Numbered from the stretch's first letter, positions 9,798 through 20,178 are shown. The stretch is 64,000 nt of DNA from Isochrysis galbana (GCA_018136815.1 CM030943.1:1733978-1797977), one strand, 5' to 3'. Notes: generated by a model not told the origin, from the letters alone. Numbers and translations are program-made.

Positions 9798-9990
9798 TCT
9801 GAAGATTCTGGGCTACACACCTACTGTACTAAGGTACCATCCTATCTGCACTGACATCGCCCTTCATTTCCCTTCCCTCCACCTCCTCCCCTTCCCCCCG
9901 TCATTCCTTTGTCTGTGGTATCCGGGGGTCGGCCCAGGTGCGCTACCATGGGCCTAGTTCAGAGTGCGGTTTCCGGGCAGGCCTGCTGAT
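9798..9990 (+). repeat. Dispersed repeat family D3, copy 1
   Basis: A cytosine-rich stretch after GACATCGCCCTT leads into GGTCGGCCCAGGTGCGCTAC and a GGGCCTAG..CAGAGTG..TCCGGGCAGGCC tail. Related copies are at 31,575-31,740, 48,880-49,010 and 62,256-62,430. The 62 kb copy also shares the upstream GAAGATTC.GGGCTA block. Confidence 0.7.
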
Positions 9991-10097
9991 GGTCTGGTGT
10001 GTTTGTTTGGCCAGTGACGTACGGGTTACGTGCGTCCCCGATGCGTGTTTCCGATTTCGACATGCCTCTCCGCGTGAGTCCGTCCCATCCGGATGGC

Positions 10098-10570
10098 GGA
10101 TGGATCGTCGAAAACAGCCACGCAGCGCGCCCGGCATCGGTTCGAAGTTGGGCTCTCCGGGCCTCCCTCGGCGACGGCTCAACGTTCAATGGGCTCGGCG
10201 GCTGGGTGATTTCGACGAGGGGTCGGCACGCGGCCTGCCCGATTGGCGTGACCATCCGGGTGGGATATGCGTATTTGGTATCTGGTGGGGTCCCCCATCC
10301 GGATGGATCGTCGAAAACGGCCACGCAGCGCGCCCGGCATCGGTTCGAAGTTGGGCTCTCCGGGCCTCCTCCCTCGGCGACGGCTCAACGTTCAATGGGC
10401 TCGGCGGATGGGTGATTTCGACGAGGGTTCGGCGCGCGGCCTGCCCGATCGGCGTGACCATCCGGGCGTTGGGATATGCGTATTTGGTATCTGGTGGGGT
10501 CCCCCATCCGGATGGATCGTCGAAAACGGCCACGCAGCGCGCCCGGCATCTGTTCGAAGTTGGGCTTTTT
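10098..10570 (+). repeat. About 206-base tandem repeat, 2.3 copies
   Basis: GGATGGATCGTCGAAAAC begins at 10,098, 10,301 and 10,510, giving periods of 203 and 209 bases with small indels. Each unit carries CGCGCCCGGCATCGGTTCG and GGGATATGCGTATTTGGTAT. Frames run through it only because the sequence is GC-rich, so it is not treated as coding. Confidence 0.9.
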
Positions 10571-10674
10571 AATAAGCTTTTGCGATTTTAGCGTCTTTTG
10601 TCAGTTTTTGATTACGTTTTGTTGTGGGGGCCCAAGGGGCAAGGGGGGGGGTCCGCCGGGTCCTTATGTCCTAA

Positions 10675-10947
10675 TACGGGGTTCCACGACAGCTACGCTC
10701 CGATGCCGGCAGCAACCTTGCTAGTCTACTCACGCACATGATTCTCGATCGCACCGGCACCGACCTCAGGCCCAGCACTCCTCATCAACATGAGAGTGTG
10801 GGACTGGTCGAATGCGCTCAACAAACACTCGTGAACATGGCACGCGCTACCGATGAAGGCGGCGGCCATTGGGTCGACCATCTCCCATTCTTCCTGATGA
10901 GCATGCGCCTCGTCTCTCTGCTCGATACACCCTCTGCGTTCTTCTGA
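10675..10947 (+). pseudogene. Retrotransposon integrase core fragment
   Basis: The frame encodes LRSDAGSNLASLLTHM, which fits the second Asp region of retroviral-type integrase (SDxGSxF), followed by STPHQHESVGLVE, the equivalent of the TPYHPQTNGQVER segment with the catalytic Glu. It then runs A..TLVNMAR......WVDHLPFF and stops. Only the second half of the core is present. Neither the N-terminal zinc region nor the first Asp is seen, and no reverse transcriptase adjoins. This is a relic of an LTR retrotransposon, probably Ty3-like. Confidence 0.8.
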
Positions 10948-11351
10948 CAGTCGCGACTGTCACGCTCTCTACGATATCTCTCTTCGCCGTCGTTTACATT
11001 TGATCAGGGTACGGGAACGTACGGGAATTCCTTTCCAGTTCCCCCCGCGGTCGCCGAATTTCCCCCCCGCGGTCGCCGAGTTTCCCCCCTTTCGACCACG
11101 GAGGATCGATCTCCCTTGGGGGCCGTGCGTGATGTTATCGACCACGTCCGTGTTTCAAAAAGGTAACCGCCGACCCCAGATGCGGTCCAGCCCGTCATTC
11201 CATCACTCCCGGCCTCCTTCGCCGCGCCTTCCGCCGATCGTCTCCCTTCCGAATCATCGCATATCGAGCCCGTGGTCATGCTCGATCCGTCACCGCCGCG
11301 CCGCATGCGCCGCCGCACTGCTGGCGCGCGCCTCCGCGCCCGTGCGCCCGT
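10948..11351. other. Retroelement-derived spacer
   Basis: Positions 11,035-11,100 hold CCCCCGCGGTCGCCGAATTT twice in tandem. Positions 11,240-11,285 resemble the gag-like fragment at 1300-1345 (ATCGAGCCCGTGGTCAT versus ACGAGCCCGTAGTCAT). No intact gene was seen. Confidence 0.4.
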
Positions 11352-11465
11352 CTAAAAACGGAGGGAGAAGCGGAAGGGGTTTCAAAAACGGCAATAACGG
11401 CCTGTTTTCCGCCTTCGTAGAAAAACGGTGAATAGTGAATAGGTTTCTCCCATCTCCCATCTAGG
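11352..11465 (+). repeat. Dispersed repeat family D2, copy 3
   Basis: This third copy of the AAAAACGG repeat ends CCCATCTAGG just upstream of the LTR element at 11,521. Confidence 0.65.
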
Positions 11466-11520
11466 GTCTCGAGTATCTTAACTATCTTCGGACATTCTCC
11501 CAGATGGGTGGAGGATTCGT

Positions 11521-11871
11521 TGTCGGATCCAGAGTATTTTCTCAATACTCTAGACGGATCCGATGGCTTGTGTGTCTTTTAACTTTAGGATGGGCATTGT
11601 TTCTTGAGGGGTGATCGCCGTTTACTTCGAGACTCTTCGTTGTGGCTTCGTTTCGGTTGGCTGCATTCTTCTCCGGACTCGTTTCTTTGATTGTGGCGAC
11701 TGTTTACGTGAGTTTTCGGAGTGTCCCTTTGTTGACTGGGCGGTTTTATGAGTGATGTGTGATCGTGGCTTGTGTCGCCATGTAGCGCGCGCGCTCCCTC
11801 TCTCTTTCTCAAGACTGTGCTCTATGCCCCTTGAGACTTGCCCCACGAACAAGCATTCGCTTGTTTCGACA
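11521..11871 (+). repeat. 5' LTR of the TRIM-like element
   Basis: The ends are TG...CA. It begins with an imperfect inverted block GGATCCAGAGTATTTT / AATACTCTAGACGGATCC, also seen in the arms of the palindrome at 6381-7441, so the two belong to one LTR family. Confidence 0.95.
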
Positions 11872-13128
11872 GTTTGAAGACATCCCCCACTCACTTGCAC
11901 GCCCTCGCCGCGCCTCGCCGCCCATTGCGCCGCGCACAAGCCCATTCATGTGCATTGCGCGCATGCCCGGCTGCACACCACTCGCTGCCCGACACCACCG
12001 GCCTGATGGGGTGAGCTTGGCTCGTCTCTTTGGCACCGAGCGCGGTCAACCTGCCTTCCCTCGCCATTCCCCCACCCCTCGCCACGCCTCCGCCTCTCCA
12101 AGCCTCCGCTTTCCACCCTACTCACCATTCTTCCCATCTTCTTCATCTTCTCGCCCGCCCGTTGCCTTTCCCATATGTTGCTCCCTTCTCTCTTGGTGCT
12201 TGTTGGCTGAGCTCTTGCTAGCCTCAAGTTTTTAGGCTTTCTTTCTCTTGACTTCTTCCTCCTTGTCGTCCTCATTCTCATCAATCGGTTCGACGAAGAT
12301 GGTTGTAGACAAGATGGCTCGTTGTGCGTTGTTTGGTTCTGTGTTCCCGATCCCGACGTGCAGCCGCTTACGTGTCCGTCCGTTCGCGTTGAGTGGGCTG
12401 TTGGGTCTCCCATGCTTTCTGCCTTGTCCTGGAGCTTTCTCTCGAGCTTTCTCTCGATCTTGCTCTCGATCGCGCGTTCATTTTCAGCGGCCTTCAGCCT
12501 TGGTCCCTCGGTCAATCCTCCTCCCTCGATTGCGTCATATTTTGAGCCGTGTTTCTGTTCTTGTTCGTTCTCGATTTGGCTACGGCCACCCTTCATTCTC
12601 AGTCCGGCTATGCGCCACCCAGTTCGGCTATTTGCCTCCAGGTTCCAGGTTCTTGATTCTCGATGATTCTTGTTTCATTCGGCTCTAAATATGATGTATT
12701 CAAGGTACTAGGTTGATCGGGGGTCGACGTTTGTTGGTTTCTGTCGATGTTCTCGAGTTCGGGTTCAAGTTCAAGTTCAAAGATTTGAGAGAAGACTCGG
12801 TTCTTGGTTGATTCTTTGGATTCCTTGACTCCCTTGTCACGTTGTTTGTTCGGATTGTGAGCTACCGTGCGTTCGGAGAGTGTTCGTGTGCCCGTAACGT
12901 TCTCATTAGGGATGTGCGCCCCGAGTGAGACTTGTCTTCAAACCAACCATGTGTTCTTCATGTTGGTTTAACCCACTGAGTGCGCACACTCTTTGGGGTG
13001 AAAGGCAAGAGGGTCTCGTTCACTTGCGTTTGTTTGTGCATGTCAGACTTGTGTGTGCCTCATGGGGACGCCTATGAGTGTGCTGTGCAAGTTTGACTCG
13101 CGCGGACGCTCGACATTTAGTCGGGGGG

Positions 13129-13479
13129 TGTCGGATCCAGAGTATTTTCTCAATACTCTAGACGGATCCGATGGCTTGTGTGTCTTTTAACTTTAGGATG
13201 GGCATTGTTTCTTGAGGGGTGATCGCCGTTTACTTCGAGACTCTTCGTTGTGGCTTCGTTTCGGTTGGCTGCATTCTTCTCCGGACTCGTTTCTTTGATT
13301 GTGGCGACTGTTTACGTGAGTTTTCGGAGTGTCCCTTTGTTGACTGGGCGGTTTTATGAGTGATGTGTGATCGTGGCTTGTGTCGCCATGTAGCGCGCGC
13401 GCTCCCTCTCTCTTTCTCAAGACTGTGCTCTATGCCCCTCGAGACTTGCCCCACGAACAAGCATTCGCTTGTTTCGACA
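13129..13479 (+). repeat. 3' LTR of the TRIM-like element
   Basis: It has the same length and ends as the 5' LTR, follows a G-rich polypurine run, and is followed directly by the target duplication TTCGT. Confidence 0.95.
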
Positions 13480-13484
13480 TTCGT

Positions 13485-14352
13485 CCGCCAACTTGCATAT
13501 GCGGCACGTGTTATCCCGCCTATCTGCGAATCGGTTGAACAGCGCCCCGACACTGTTGGAGCGCGGGGCTGTTGGGGCGTTGGGGCCCGATGGCCCTATT
13601 TCGGCCTGCAACTCCCCCTCTGGAGTTCTATGTTTGGTGGACTTGTAAAGTAGATACACTCTACCAGCTGCGGCTGCCAGGGATTGGGCTGCGCCCCGGC
13701 CCCCCCCCCCCCCCCCTCCCTCTGATGGGGCCCGCGAGTTCGTCCTCCGCGATGGATGGAGAGAGGGAGAGAGGGGGGTGAGATGCGCGGGACTGATGGA
13801 GAGATGCCCCCCCTCTGATTGCGGCCGAGGGGCGCCCCCCCCCCCGCGCGCAGGGGGAGGCGTGGCGCCACCCTTCCCCCCCCCCCCCGCGCGCCGCCCC
13901 TCCATCTGCCTCGCGAGGCAATCAATCTCACACAGTGCACCCCGTCCTCGCGCGTGGAGATCCCCTTCCCCCCCGCGCGATCCATGCTCGCCTGCTCTAT
14001 CCTCGAATGCGTTGGACCCCGTCGAGATCAGGACCTCGACCCTCAAGATGACGATCTCGCCACCGCTCCCACTCCCCTCGGTTGCTCCTCGCGCCCCCCC
14101 CCCGTTCCCCCGCGCGCGCCACCCCCTCCTTGTGGCGCCCCCCGCGCAAGCGACCCCCCCCCCCCCCCCCTTCCTCCCCCTTCCTCCCCCTTCCCCCCCC
14201 CCTCCCCCGCGCATCCGCCCCGTTAGGAAGAACTAGCACACCATTCTCACCCACTCGACACCCACCGAACCCATTCGGCCGCGCGCCCGCCTCTCTCGCT
14301 CCCCCCCCCTCCCCTCTCCCCTCCTCGCTGCTGAAGCCCCCAGCTCTCTCCC
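13485..14352. other. C-rich 5' flank of the homeobox gene
   Basis: Long runs of C occur (13,700-13,717; 13,836-13,845; 13,878-13,890; 14,156-14,210). No independent gene is supported. The stretch probably includes the promoter and 5' untranslated region of the homeobox gene. Confidence 0.4.
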
Positions 14353-16209
14353 ATGGACGCGCCAGCGCAGCTCGAGCTGCGCGACGCGTCCAATCGGTGG
14401 GTTCTGAGGCCCCAAGACGTCCTGCTCCTCGAGCGCGTCTTCGAGCGCGAGAAGTGCCCGGGAAGGGAGCTCCGGCAGCAGCTCGCTTCACACCTCAACG
14501 TGAGAGCAAGGCAGGTGCAGGTCTGGTTCCAGAACAAGCGGCAGCGCACGAAGAACGTGCCGCCGGCTCTGGTCGAAGATGGGTCGGCGCCGCGCCCTGT
14601 CGCCGACGACCTGCGCGCACAGTCCGCAGAGGTTCTAATGAACTTGGTGCGTGGATCCCCGCCATGTGCCGCTGACGTCACTGAGCCAAGCTCAGCGGAG
14701 CACAGCAGCTCTGTTTCGCCGACGGGCAGTGGTACGCCTTCGGGCGGGGCAATCATTACCGAGGACCTCGCACAGACCGCCACACAGCTGGATTCGGCTA
14801 CCAGCGCGTCCGATGTATTCGCCGAGAGCCGGGCGCAGCGACGGCTGGACGGCATGGGTGGCGGTGAAGCGATTGTGGTGGCGCAAATGCCGACGCAGCA
14901 TGTGCCGCAGGGGGTGGCGCAGCCGTCGCCCGCAAACCACCTTGCATCAATGCCTCCGTTGCCGCAGCCACAGCCGCAGCCGCAGCCGCAGCCACATCTG
15001 CAGATGCTACCACAACCGCAGACGCTGCCACAACTGCAGCCGCAGCCACAATCGCCTCTGCACTTGGGGCGCTTTCCTGCTCCGCAGCCGCATCCGTATG
15101 GGATGTCACTACCGTTGCGGTACCCGACAGCTCGCCAGACTCTAGCTTCTCAATCACTTTCTGCTTTTTCTTCCCCATCTCTCAGCTTCCATCCTTCGCC
15201 CCTGCCCGGCTTCCATCACACGCATCCGGCAATGTATGGCCATCCTGAAGGTGCAACAAACCCAAGGATCGCTGAGCTTCCAGAGGCATACACCGACGGC
15301 GTTACAGTTTGGGTTAGACAGGACCTCTACCATTGGGGCATGCGCACGGCAGGGCCGTCGGCCGATGTACCTCCATTCCTAGAGTCTGAGAGGCTGCTGC
15401 GGCCGATGGCATCGCGGCCTATCGGTGCGATGTCGCGGCCTGTTGGTGCGATGCCCCCACATGGAGGCTTGCCAATGGCAGAAATGCACCTGCGCACCCC
15501 ACTCGGGACGCACCCCGATGTCACAGATCGCGTCCCCACGCTGCACGGCGTGCATGCGCATGGGGGGGAGGTCGCTGCGCTGTCGCACAGTCACCCTGCA
15601 AATCGACTGCCTTCCCAATTCATTCAAAGTTACACATCACGAGCCATGCCCCCCGCCTTTGCTCAGCCACAGCCAAACATGTGTCATAGCGGGGGTGCTG
15701 CCATGCCTGGCGATCGGCCGATGTGCGTAGCGCCAACATATGCCCCATCGTCGTGGGTACCGCACCCATCGGCGCAGCCTATCGAGGCTGCACGTCCCTT
15801 GATTTCCACAGAGACGAGCCTCGACGGGAGCATGGTGGGTGCCGACTGCGCCGCTCTAGACTGCGGAAACGCTGCTCCAATAGGTGAGGCACATGCGGTT
15901 GGCATCGACTTGCGCAGTAAGCCTCCGCCTAGGTACTGGTCCTCCCTCTCTAGAGGTGAGGAGCCTGCGACAGGCTCCCTTTACTACAGCTCGGACTCGA
16001 GGTCGTGCAGCCTCTCGAGTGGCCTCTCCAGCAGCTCGGGCTCCAGCAACAGTGCCGATGATGACTCGAACAATGTGACAGAGGACTCGGGCAACAGCGG
16101 CCCTGACGCCGACTTGGGCTCAAATCACCATGCTGCCGACGGCGAGTCAACTGGCATAGAAACGAGCAGTACTTCCAGCCATAACGGCGGCAGCCCCTCA
16201 CAAGACTGA
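14353..16209 (+). CDS. Homeodomain transcription factor, single exon
   Basis: The 618-residue frame carries a homeodomain at about residues 11-69. Helix 1 is followed by LLLERVFEREKCPGRELRQQ, then helix 3 VQVWFQNKRQRTK with the diagnostic W58, F59, N61 and R63. This marks a nuclear, sequence-specific DNA-binding protein. After it come a Ser/Ala-rich segment, a Pro/Gln-repeat tract at about 200-235, a His/Pro/Met-rich middle and a Ser/Asp/Asn-rich acidic tail (about 540-618) that could act as an activation region. There is no leucine zipper or START domain directly after the homeodomain, so it is not a plant HD-ZIP protein. There is no three-residue loop extension either, so it is not TALE. 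The target genes are unknown. The start is the first ATG, right before the domain. It is intact, with no sign of an intron. Confidence 0.9.
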   Translation: MDAPAQLELRDASNRWVLRPQDVLLLERVFEREKCPGRELRQQLASHLNVRARQVQVWFQNKRQRTKNVPPALVEDGSAPRPVADDLRAQSAEVLMNLVRGSPPCAADVTEPSSAEHSSSVSPTGSGTPSGGAIITEDLAQTATQLDSATSASDVFAESRAQRRLDGMGGGEAIVVAQMPTQHVPQGVAQPSPANHLASMPPLPQPQPQPQPQPHLQMLPQPQTLPQLQPQPQSPLHLGRFPAPQPHPYGMSLPLRYPTARQTLASQSLSAFSSPSLSFHPSPLPGFHHTHPAMYGHPEGATNPRIAELPEAYTDGVTVWVRQDLYHWGMRTAGPSADVPPFLESERLLRPMASRPIGAMSRPVGAMPPHGGLPMAEMHLRTPLGTHPDVTDRVPTLHGVHAHGGEVAALSHSHPANRLPSQFIQSYTSRAMPPAFAQPQPNMCHSGGAAMPGDRPMCVAPTYAPSSWVPHPSAQPIEAARPLISTETSLDGSMVGADCAALDCGNAAPIGEAHAVGIDLRSKPPPRYWSSLSRGEEPATGSLYYSSDSRSCSLSSGLSSSSGSSNSADDDSNNVTEDSGNSGPDADLGSNHHAADGESTGIETSSTSSHNGGSPSQD

Positions 16210-17068
16210 GGCGCCGCGGTCAAAGATTCACTGTTTGTGCCGGTGCCACATTCCTCCTAGGGTGCTGCCTTCGATGAGGCTCGGGCATCATCACCACTCA
16301 TCTTGCGCACTTTGTATCAGCAGCCTTCCATTCCCTCTCCTCTGGTTGGCAAATTGCTCAATTAAACGGATCAAATCCGTTCTTGATTTACAGTTTCGTA
16401 CGTAAGCCGCTTTTGCGGCTGAGGAAGTATGCGCTTTTGCATCCTTCTCGTGCTTTTTTTTTGGCAGCTCGCCCCATGATGGGGAGTATCCGAGCGCCCC
16501 TATATTCGACGCAAAACTTGACAACGTGAGGCTTGGAATGGCACCTCGACCCTCACGACGGTGCCTGCGCTCTCCTACCGTGGCGTTGTGTGCATGCCAT
16601 TACTTGTACAGTGGCTCAGACCTTGCAGTGCGGAAATTTCGAGCATACCGCTTGCATGCAATGTCCTTGGTGTGCCCTCAGCCTGCAGCCTGCATGTGGC
16701 TAGCGGTCTCGGTGTGCTTGAATCAGTGTCAAGGTTTGCGCTTCATCTTGACCCGTAGCGTGCTGTTCCCTCATTGGCACTCGTCGTCGCACGTTGGGTT
16801 CGGTCTTGATGACGAGAGGTTGTGATAAAAAAAACCTTTCAATATTCTCACCACGCGCGCGGCTATGAAGCTGACTATCGAAGCCACGCCCGCTTTCCTC
16901 CTACCCTCACTTCCCGCCTTGCGGCTTCTCCCACATCACACATTTGAAAATTCAGGTGTCGTTCCGTCAATTGTGGGACATCAGTCGATTTGAGCAATCG
17001 AATGTCCAGTATGTAGATCACTATTTTAAAATTAAATGCAGACTAGAATAACAACTTTTTTTCTCTGC
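16210..17068. other. Gene-free stretch before the hAT element
   Basis: No gene or RNA was recognised. A pyrimidine-rich block at 16,890-16,935 ending CTTGCGGCTTCTCCCAC resembles parts of 280-310 and 45,165-45,195 and may be a repeat fragment. Confidence 0.35.
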
Positions 17069-17076
17069 TTTCCCCG

Positions 17077-20000
17077 TAAGGCTGTGAATAGGTTTGGTTT
17101 GGAGCTATCTAGATATTAGGTAACAGGGCGCTTCGGCTATCTAGATAGATACTAATAGTGCTCTTCGGCTATCTAGATAGATACTAATAGTGCTCCAGTC
17201 AACCCTATTAATAGTATTATCAGTATTATCTACATAATAGGCGCGACGACAAAAAAGGTCTCGTGAACGTCCCTCCCCCCCCCCCCTTCCCCCCCCTTTC
17301 CCCCCCCCCCCTCTCCCCCTCTCTCCCCCCTCCCCCTCTTGCGAACTCTACTTGCAAAACGACCCCCCCCCCCCTTTAATTTTCCTCTCTCGTTCCTTCA
17401 TCTTTATGTGGGCTGGCGCGCTGGCGCGAAAAAGCGGGGGCGGGCTTCCCAAGCCCAAGATGGGGCGCAAACGAGTGGCGGAGGCGGAGGACGACACCTT
17501 GTACGAGGTCGACCACATTGTGGCCAAGCGCTTGCGGCAAGGCGAGGTTCAGTACCTCATCAGGTGGAGGGGCTTCGAGTCCAAGCATGACAATTGGGAG
17601 CCCCTGGCACACCTCGCCGGGATGGAGCCCGACATCTCGACCTTCGAAGCCCAGCAGAAGAGCGAGAACGAGGCCTTCGCTGCCAACATTGCGGCAAAGC
17701 GGGCGGCAGCAAAAGCTGGACGATTGACGCAGCCAACTCTTGCGGGTGCAATCGTGCCGTCGGTGTCAAATATATCGACGTTGTCCTCTGGGGCGGCATT
17801 GCTGCTACCTTCCAGCAGAACGTGGACGGCGAGCGACAGCGCAACCAGCAACACTGACACTGATGTTGTCTCGGAGGTATCGTCGGTCGAAGAGCCCCTT
17901 GATGGTCGCAAGAAGGCGCCAATTTGGCGCTGCTACAAGGCACACCCCACGCAGGACAAGTACTTCATCTGCCTGGAAATGGTCAAGGAGGCTGCGTCAG
18001 ACAAGAAGGTCCAGTGCGGCGCGGTCATCGGGGCGAAGATGGGACCAACTCCTCTGTGGAACCACCACCAGGGCAAGCACAAACGCGCCTACCAATTACT
18101 CAAGGGATATCTCGACGCGGATGCACAAGACGCCGGCGTCTCGATGGAGGACGCGATGCAAAAGACCATCAAAGCCGTCCCCTTTGGGCCGAAGCGCAAG
18201 GAGGAGGTGGACATGGCTTGCGCACGATGGCTTGTGAAGTCCGCCCGACCGCTTAGTCTTCCAGAGATGGATGTGCCTTTCAATGACTTCATCGCCAAGC
18301 TCACGCGCGAGGCATGGAGGCCGCCTAATCGGCGCAATGTCGGTGCTCACATCCTGAAGATGTCCGCACTCGGAGAGCTGAGGGTAAAGCACTGGTTTGA
18401 GAGTATGGTGTTGGACGGTGTCAAGCCCTCGATCGCAGGGGACATTTGGTCTCACAAGGGTTGCTCTGTGATGGGCATCTTAATGTACGGCATCAATTCG
18501 AATTGGAAGATCGCCGAGTGGCTCGTCTCGGCGACACCATTTGGCGCGACACGGCACACTGCAGAGGCTATCGACGCGGTCACAGTTGAATCACTGCGGC
18601 GGCACGGCATGCAATGGCGCGAGGGCGGCTCCGTCTATGAAGCCGTCCACGGAAAGGTATCAGACAACGCTTCAAACATGGCAAAGGGCTGGAAGGGCTT
18701 CGACGGCGGATTCTGCGCGGCTCATACATTGGAGCTTTCCGTCAAAGAATACACGGGAGCGCCTGGCGTGCGCGAAACCTTCTCTCGAGCCAAAGGCATC
18801 GTTGCCTACTTTCATCAGTCCACGGTTGGTATTCAGGACTTGGCCAGCATCCAGAAGGCCCTCGGTCTACCGCAGAAGAAGCCAGTGCAAGACGTTGCAA
18901 CACGTTGGTTTTCGTCCTTTATGATGGTAGAATGGTTCCGCGAGCAACGGCAAGCAGTGCAGATGTACGATGTCAGGCACGGCTCGGAGGCCCAAAAGAA
19001 CGATGCATACAAGGCGAATAGGCTGAGTCACAATGATTGGGACATCATTGAACAGAGCTTGGCCATCCTGCAGGCGTCAGCGAGCGTGACAAAACTCCTC
19101 GAGGGTACGAAGTATGTCACGGTGTCTCTCGTTCTGCCCGGCATCTACCGCCTCATTGAGGGTCTCACAAGCCGAAACGTCTTCTTTATGTGGAAGCCGC
19201 CAGGACAGCAATGGGTTCCCGTCACGCAGCTCCACCCCTCGGTCCAGGCGGCTCGAAGCAGTCTGCTTGCGGATCTCGAACGGCGTTGGCTCGAAGAGCT
19301 GCCAGGCGCGCAGCGCGATGAGCTGGACATCTCCACCCTCCTCGATCCTCGATTCAAGACATACGTGTTCCCGGGGCTCACCAACCAGGATATGAGCTCG
19401 GAGAGCGATAGAGCACTTGCTTCCTTGAAGGGGGCCTGGAGCTCATGCTGGAAGCCTATGTTGGCCGGCGCGGCCACAGCCCCTCGCCAAAGAGCGCCAT
19501 CACCGGCACTTCCAACTTCCAAAGGGCCCGTCTCTCATTTTTCAGGTGCGGTGAGCTCTGTTTTTGCGCTGCCGCTTGCGCCCGACTTTGACCAGCTTCC
19601 CTGCGACAGCGATGAGGCATTACCAAATGATAATTGTGAAGATGAGCTCGAAGTGTACCTCGCGCTCCCCCAAGAGAAGAACATGGACCTAGACGTGCTT
19701 GCGTGGTGGCAGATGCGCGATCGCCCTCGGGGACCAAACTCAATGCCCAACTTGGCCAAGATGGCCCGCCAATACCTAGGCCGACCGGCCTCGTCCGCAG
19801 GCGTGGAGCGCGCTTTCTCGCAAGCTGGGCGGCTGCATGACGATATGAAGGCCGGCCAGTCTGATGATACCCTTGAGCATTCTCTACTCGCGAGTGTTAA
19901 TGCTGAATGATTTCCTGTGTACCACAGTGTAGTGTCCCGAGTATAGAGTCATAGATGGCGCGCGCAGCGCGCCTCGAGCTCCGCGCTCCGCGCAAGTGTG

Positions 20001-20178
20001 TAGCCTGTCCATGCGGCTTTCGGGGCCTATTAATACCCTAATTAGTAGGTTTGGCCGCGACAGCTATCTAGATAGATACTAATAGTGGCTCAGCGCTATC
20101 TAGATAGATACAGATAGTGCTTTTGGAGGGGTAGATACACTAATATCTAGATATTAGGCTAACATGTTCACAGCCTTA
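17077..20178 (+). mobile_element. Autonomous hAT transposon with 8-bp target duplication
   Basis: The element is 3102 bases. The left end TAAGGCTGTGAATA and the right end (reverse complement TAAGGCTGTGAACA) form the terminal inverted repeat. It is flanked by TTTCCCCG at 17,069-17,076 and 20,179-20,186, the 8-bp duplication expected of hAT elements. Subterminal DNA at both ends carries repeated CTATCTAGATAGATACTA words, probably transposase-binding sites. One open transposase gene fills the interior. A relative's right end lies at 32,360-32,545. Confidence 0.95.
17406..19910 (+). CDS. hAT-family transposase with N-terminal chromodomain
   Basis: The frame encodes 834 residues from the ATG at 17,406 (another ATG at 17,460). 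Domains in order are: a chromodomain at about 32-82 (LYEVDHIVAKRL...YLIRWRGFESKHDNWEP); a BED-type zinc-finger-like segment at about 170-223 (C..C...H....H around WNHHQGKH); and an RNase-H-like catalytic core with Asp346 (GDIWSHKG) and Asp420 (SDNASNM). The hATC dimerisation region lies at about 780-834 (NLAKMARQYL, RPASSAGVERAFS). The enzyme cuts and pastes the element by its terminal repeats in the nucleus. The chromodomain, which reads methylated histone tails in other proteins, may guide insertion. The reading frame is uninterrupted and the ends are intact, so the element may be active. Confidence 0.93.
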   Translation: MWAGALARKSGGGLPKPKMGRKRVAEAEDDTLYEVDHIVAKRLRQGEVQYLIRWRGFESKHDNWEPLAHLAGMEPDISTFEAQQKSENEAFAANIAAKRAAAKAGRLTQPTLAGAIVPSVSNISTLSSGAALLLPSSRTWTASDSATSNTDTDVVSEVSSVEEPLDGRKKAPIWRCYKAHPTQDKYFICLEMVKEAASDKKVQCGAVIGAKMGPTPLWNHHQGKHKRAYQLLKGYLDADAQDAGVSMEDAMQKTIKAVPFGPKRKEEVDMACARWLVKSARPLSLPEMDVPFNDFIAKLTREAWRPPNRRNVGAHILKMSALGELRVKHWFESMVLDGVKPSIAGDIWSHKGCSVMGILMYGINSNWKIAEWLVSATPFGATRHTAEAIDAVTVESLRRHGMQWREGGSVYEAVHGKVSDNASNMAKGWKGFDGGFCAAHTLELSVKEYTGAPGVRETFSRAKGIVAYFHQSTVGIQDLASIQKALGLPQKKPVQDVATRWFSSFMMVEWFREQRQAVQMYDVRHGSEAQKNDAYKANRLSHNDWDIIEQSLAILQASASVTKLLEGTKYVTVSLVLPGIYRLIEGLTSRNVFFMWKPPGQQWVPVTQLHPSVQAARSSLLADLERRWLEELPGAQRDELDISTLLDPRFKTYVFPGLTNQDMSSESDRALASLKGAWSSCWKPMLAGAATAPRQRAPSPALPTSKGPVSHFSGAVSSVFALPLAPDFDQLPCDSDEALPNDNCEDELEVYLALPQEKNMDLDVLAWWQMRDRPRGPNSMPNLAKMARQYLGRPASSAGVERAFSQAGRLHDDMKAGQSDDTLEHSLLASVNAE

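Larger units (their letters stand above)
11521..13479 (+). mobile_element. Complete short non-autonomous LTR retroelement (TRIM-like)
   Basis: Two 351-base direct LTRs (11,521-11,871 and 13,129-13,479) start TGTCGGATCC and end TTTCGACA. They appear identical except for one T/C difference (11,832 versus 13,440). The element is flanked by the direct repeat TTCGT (11,516-11,520 and 13,480-13,484), a 5-bp target duplication. The 3' LTR is preceded by TTTAGTCGGGGGG, a plausible polypurine tract. The 1257-base interior carries no gag, protease, reverse transcriptase or integrase, so mobilisation must be in trans. No convincing tRNA primer-binding site follows the 5' LTR. Near-identical LTRs imply recent insertion. 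Confidence 0.95.

Noticed and set aside
9938-10591. A 217-residue frame
   Set aside because: It is made of the tandem 206-base repeat, begins in a dispersed repeat, and its frame changes with repeat indels.
11585-11812. Identical 75-residue frames in both LTRs (also 13,193-13,420)
   Set aside because: They are antisense within the LTR, identical only because the LTRs are, and they start at a non-conserved position; no domain.
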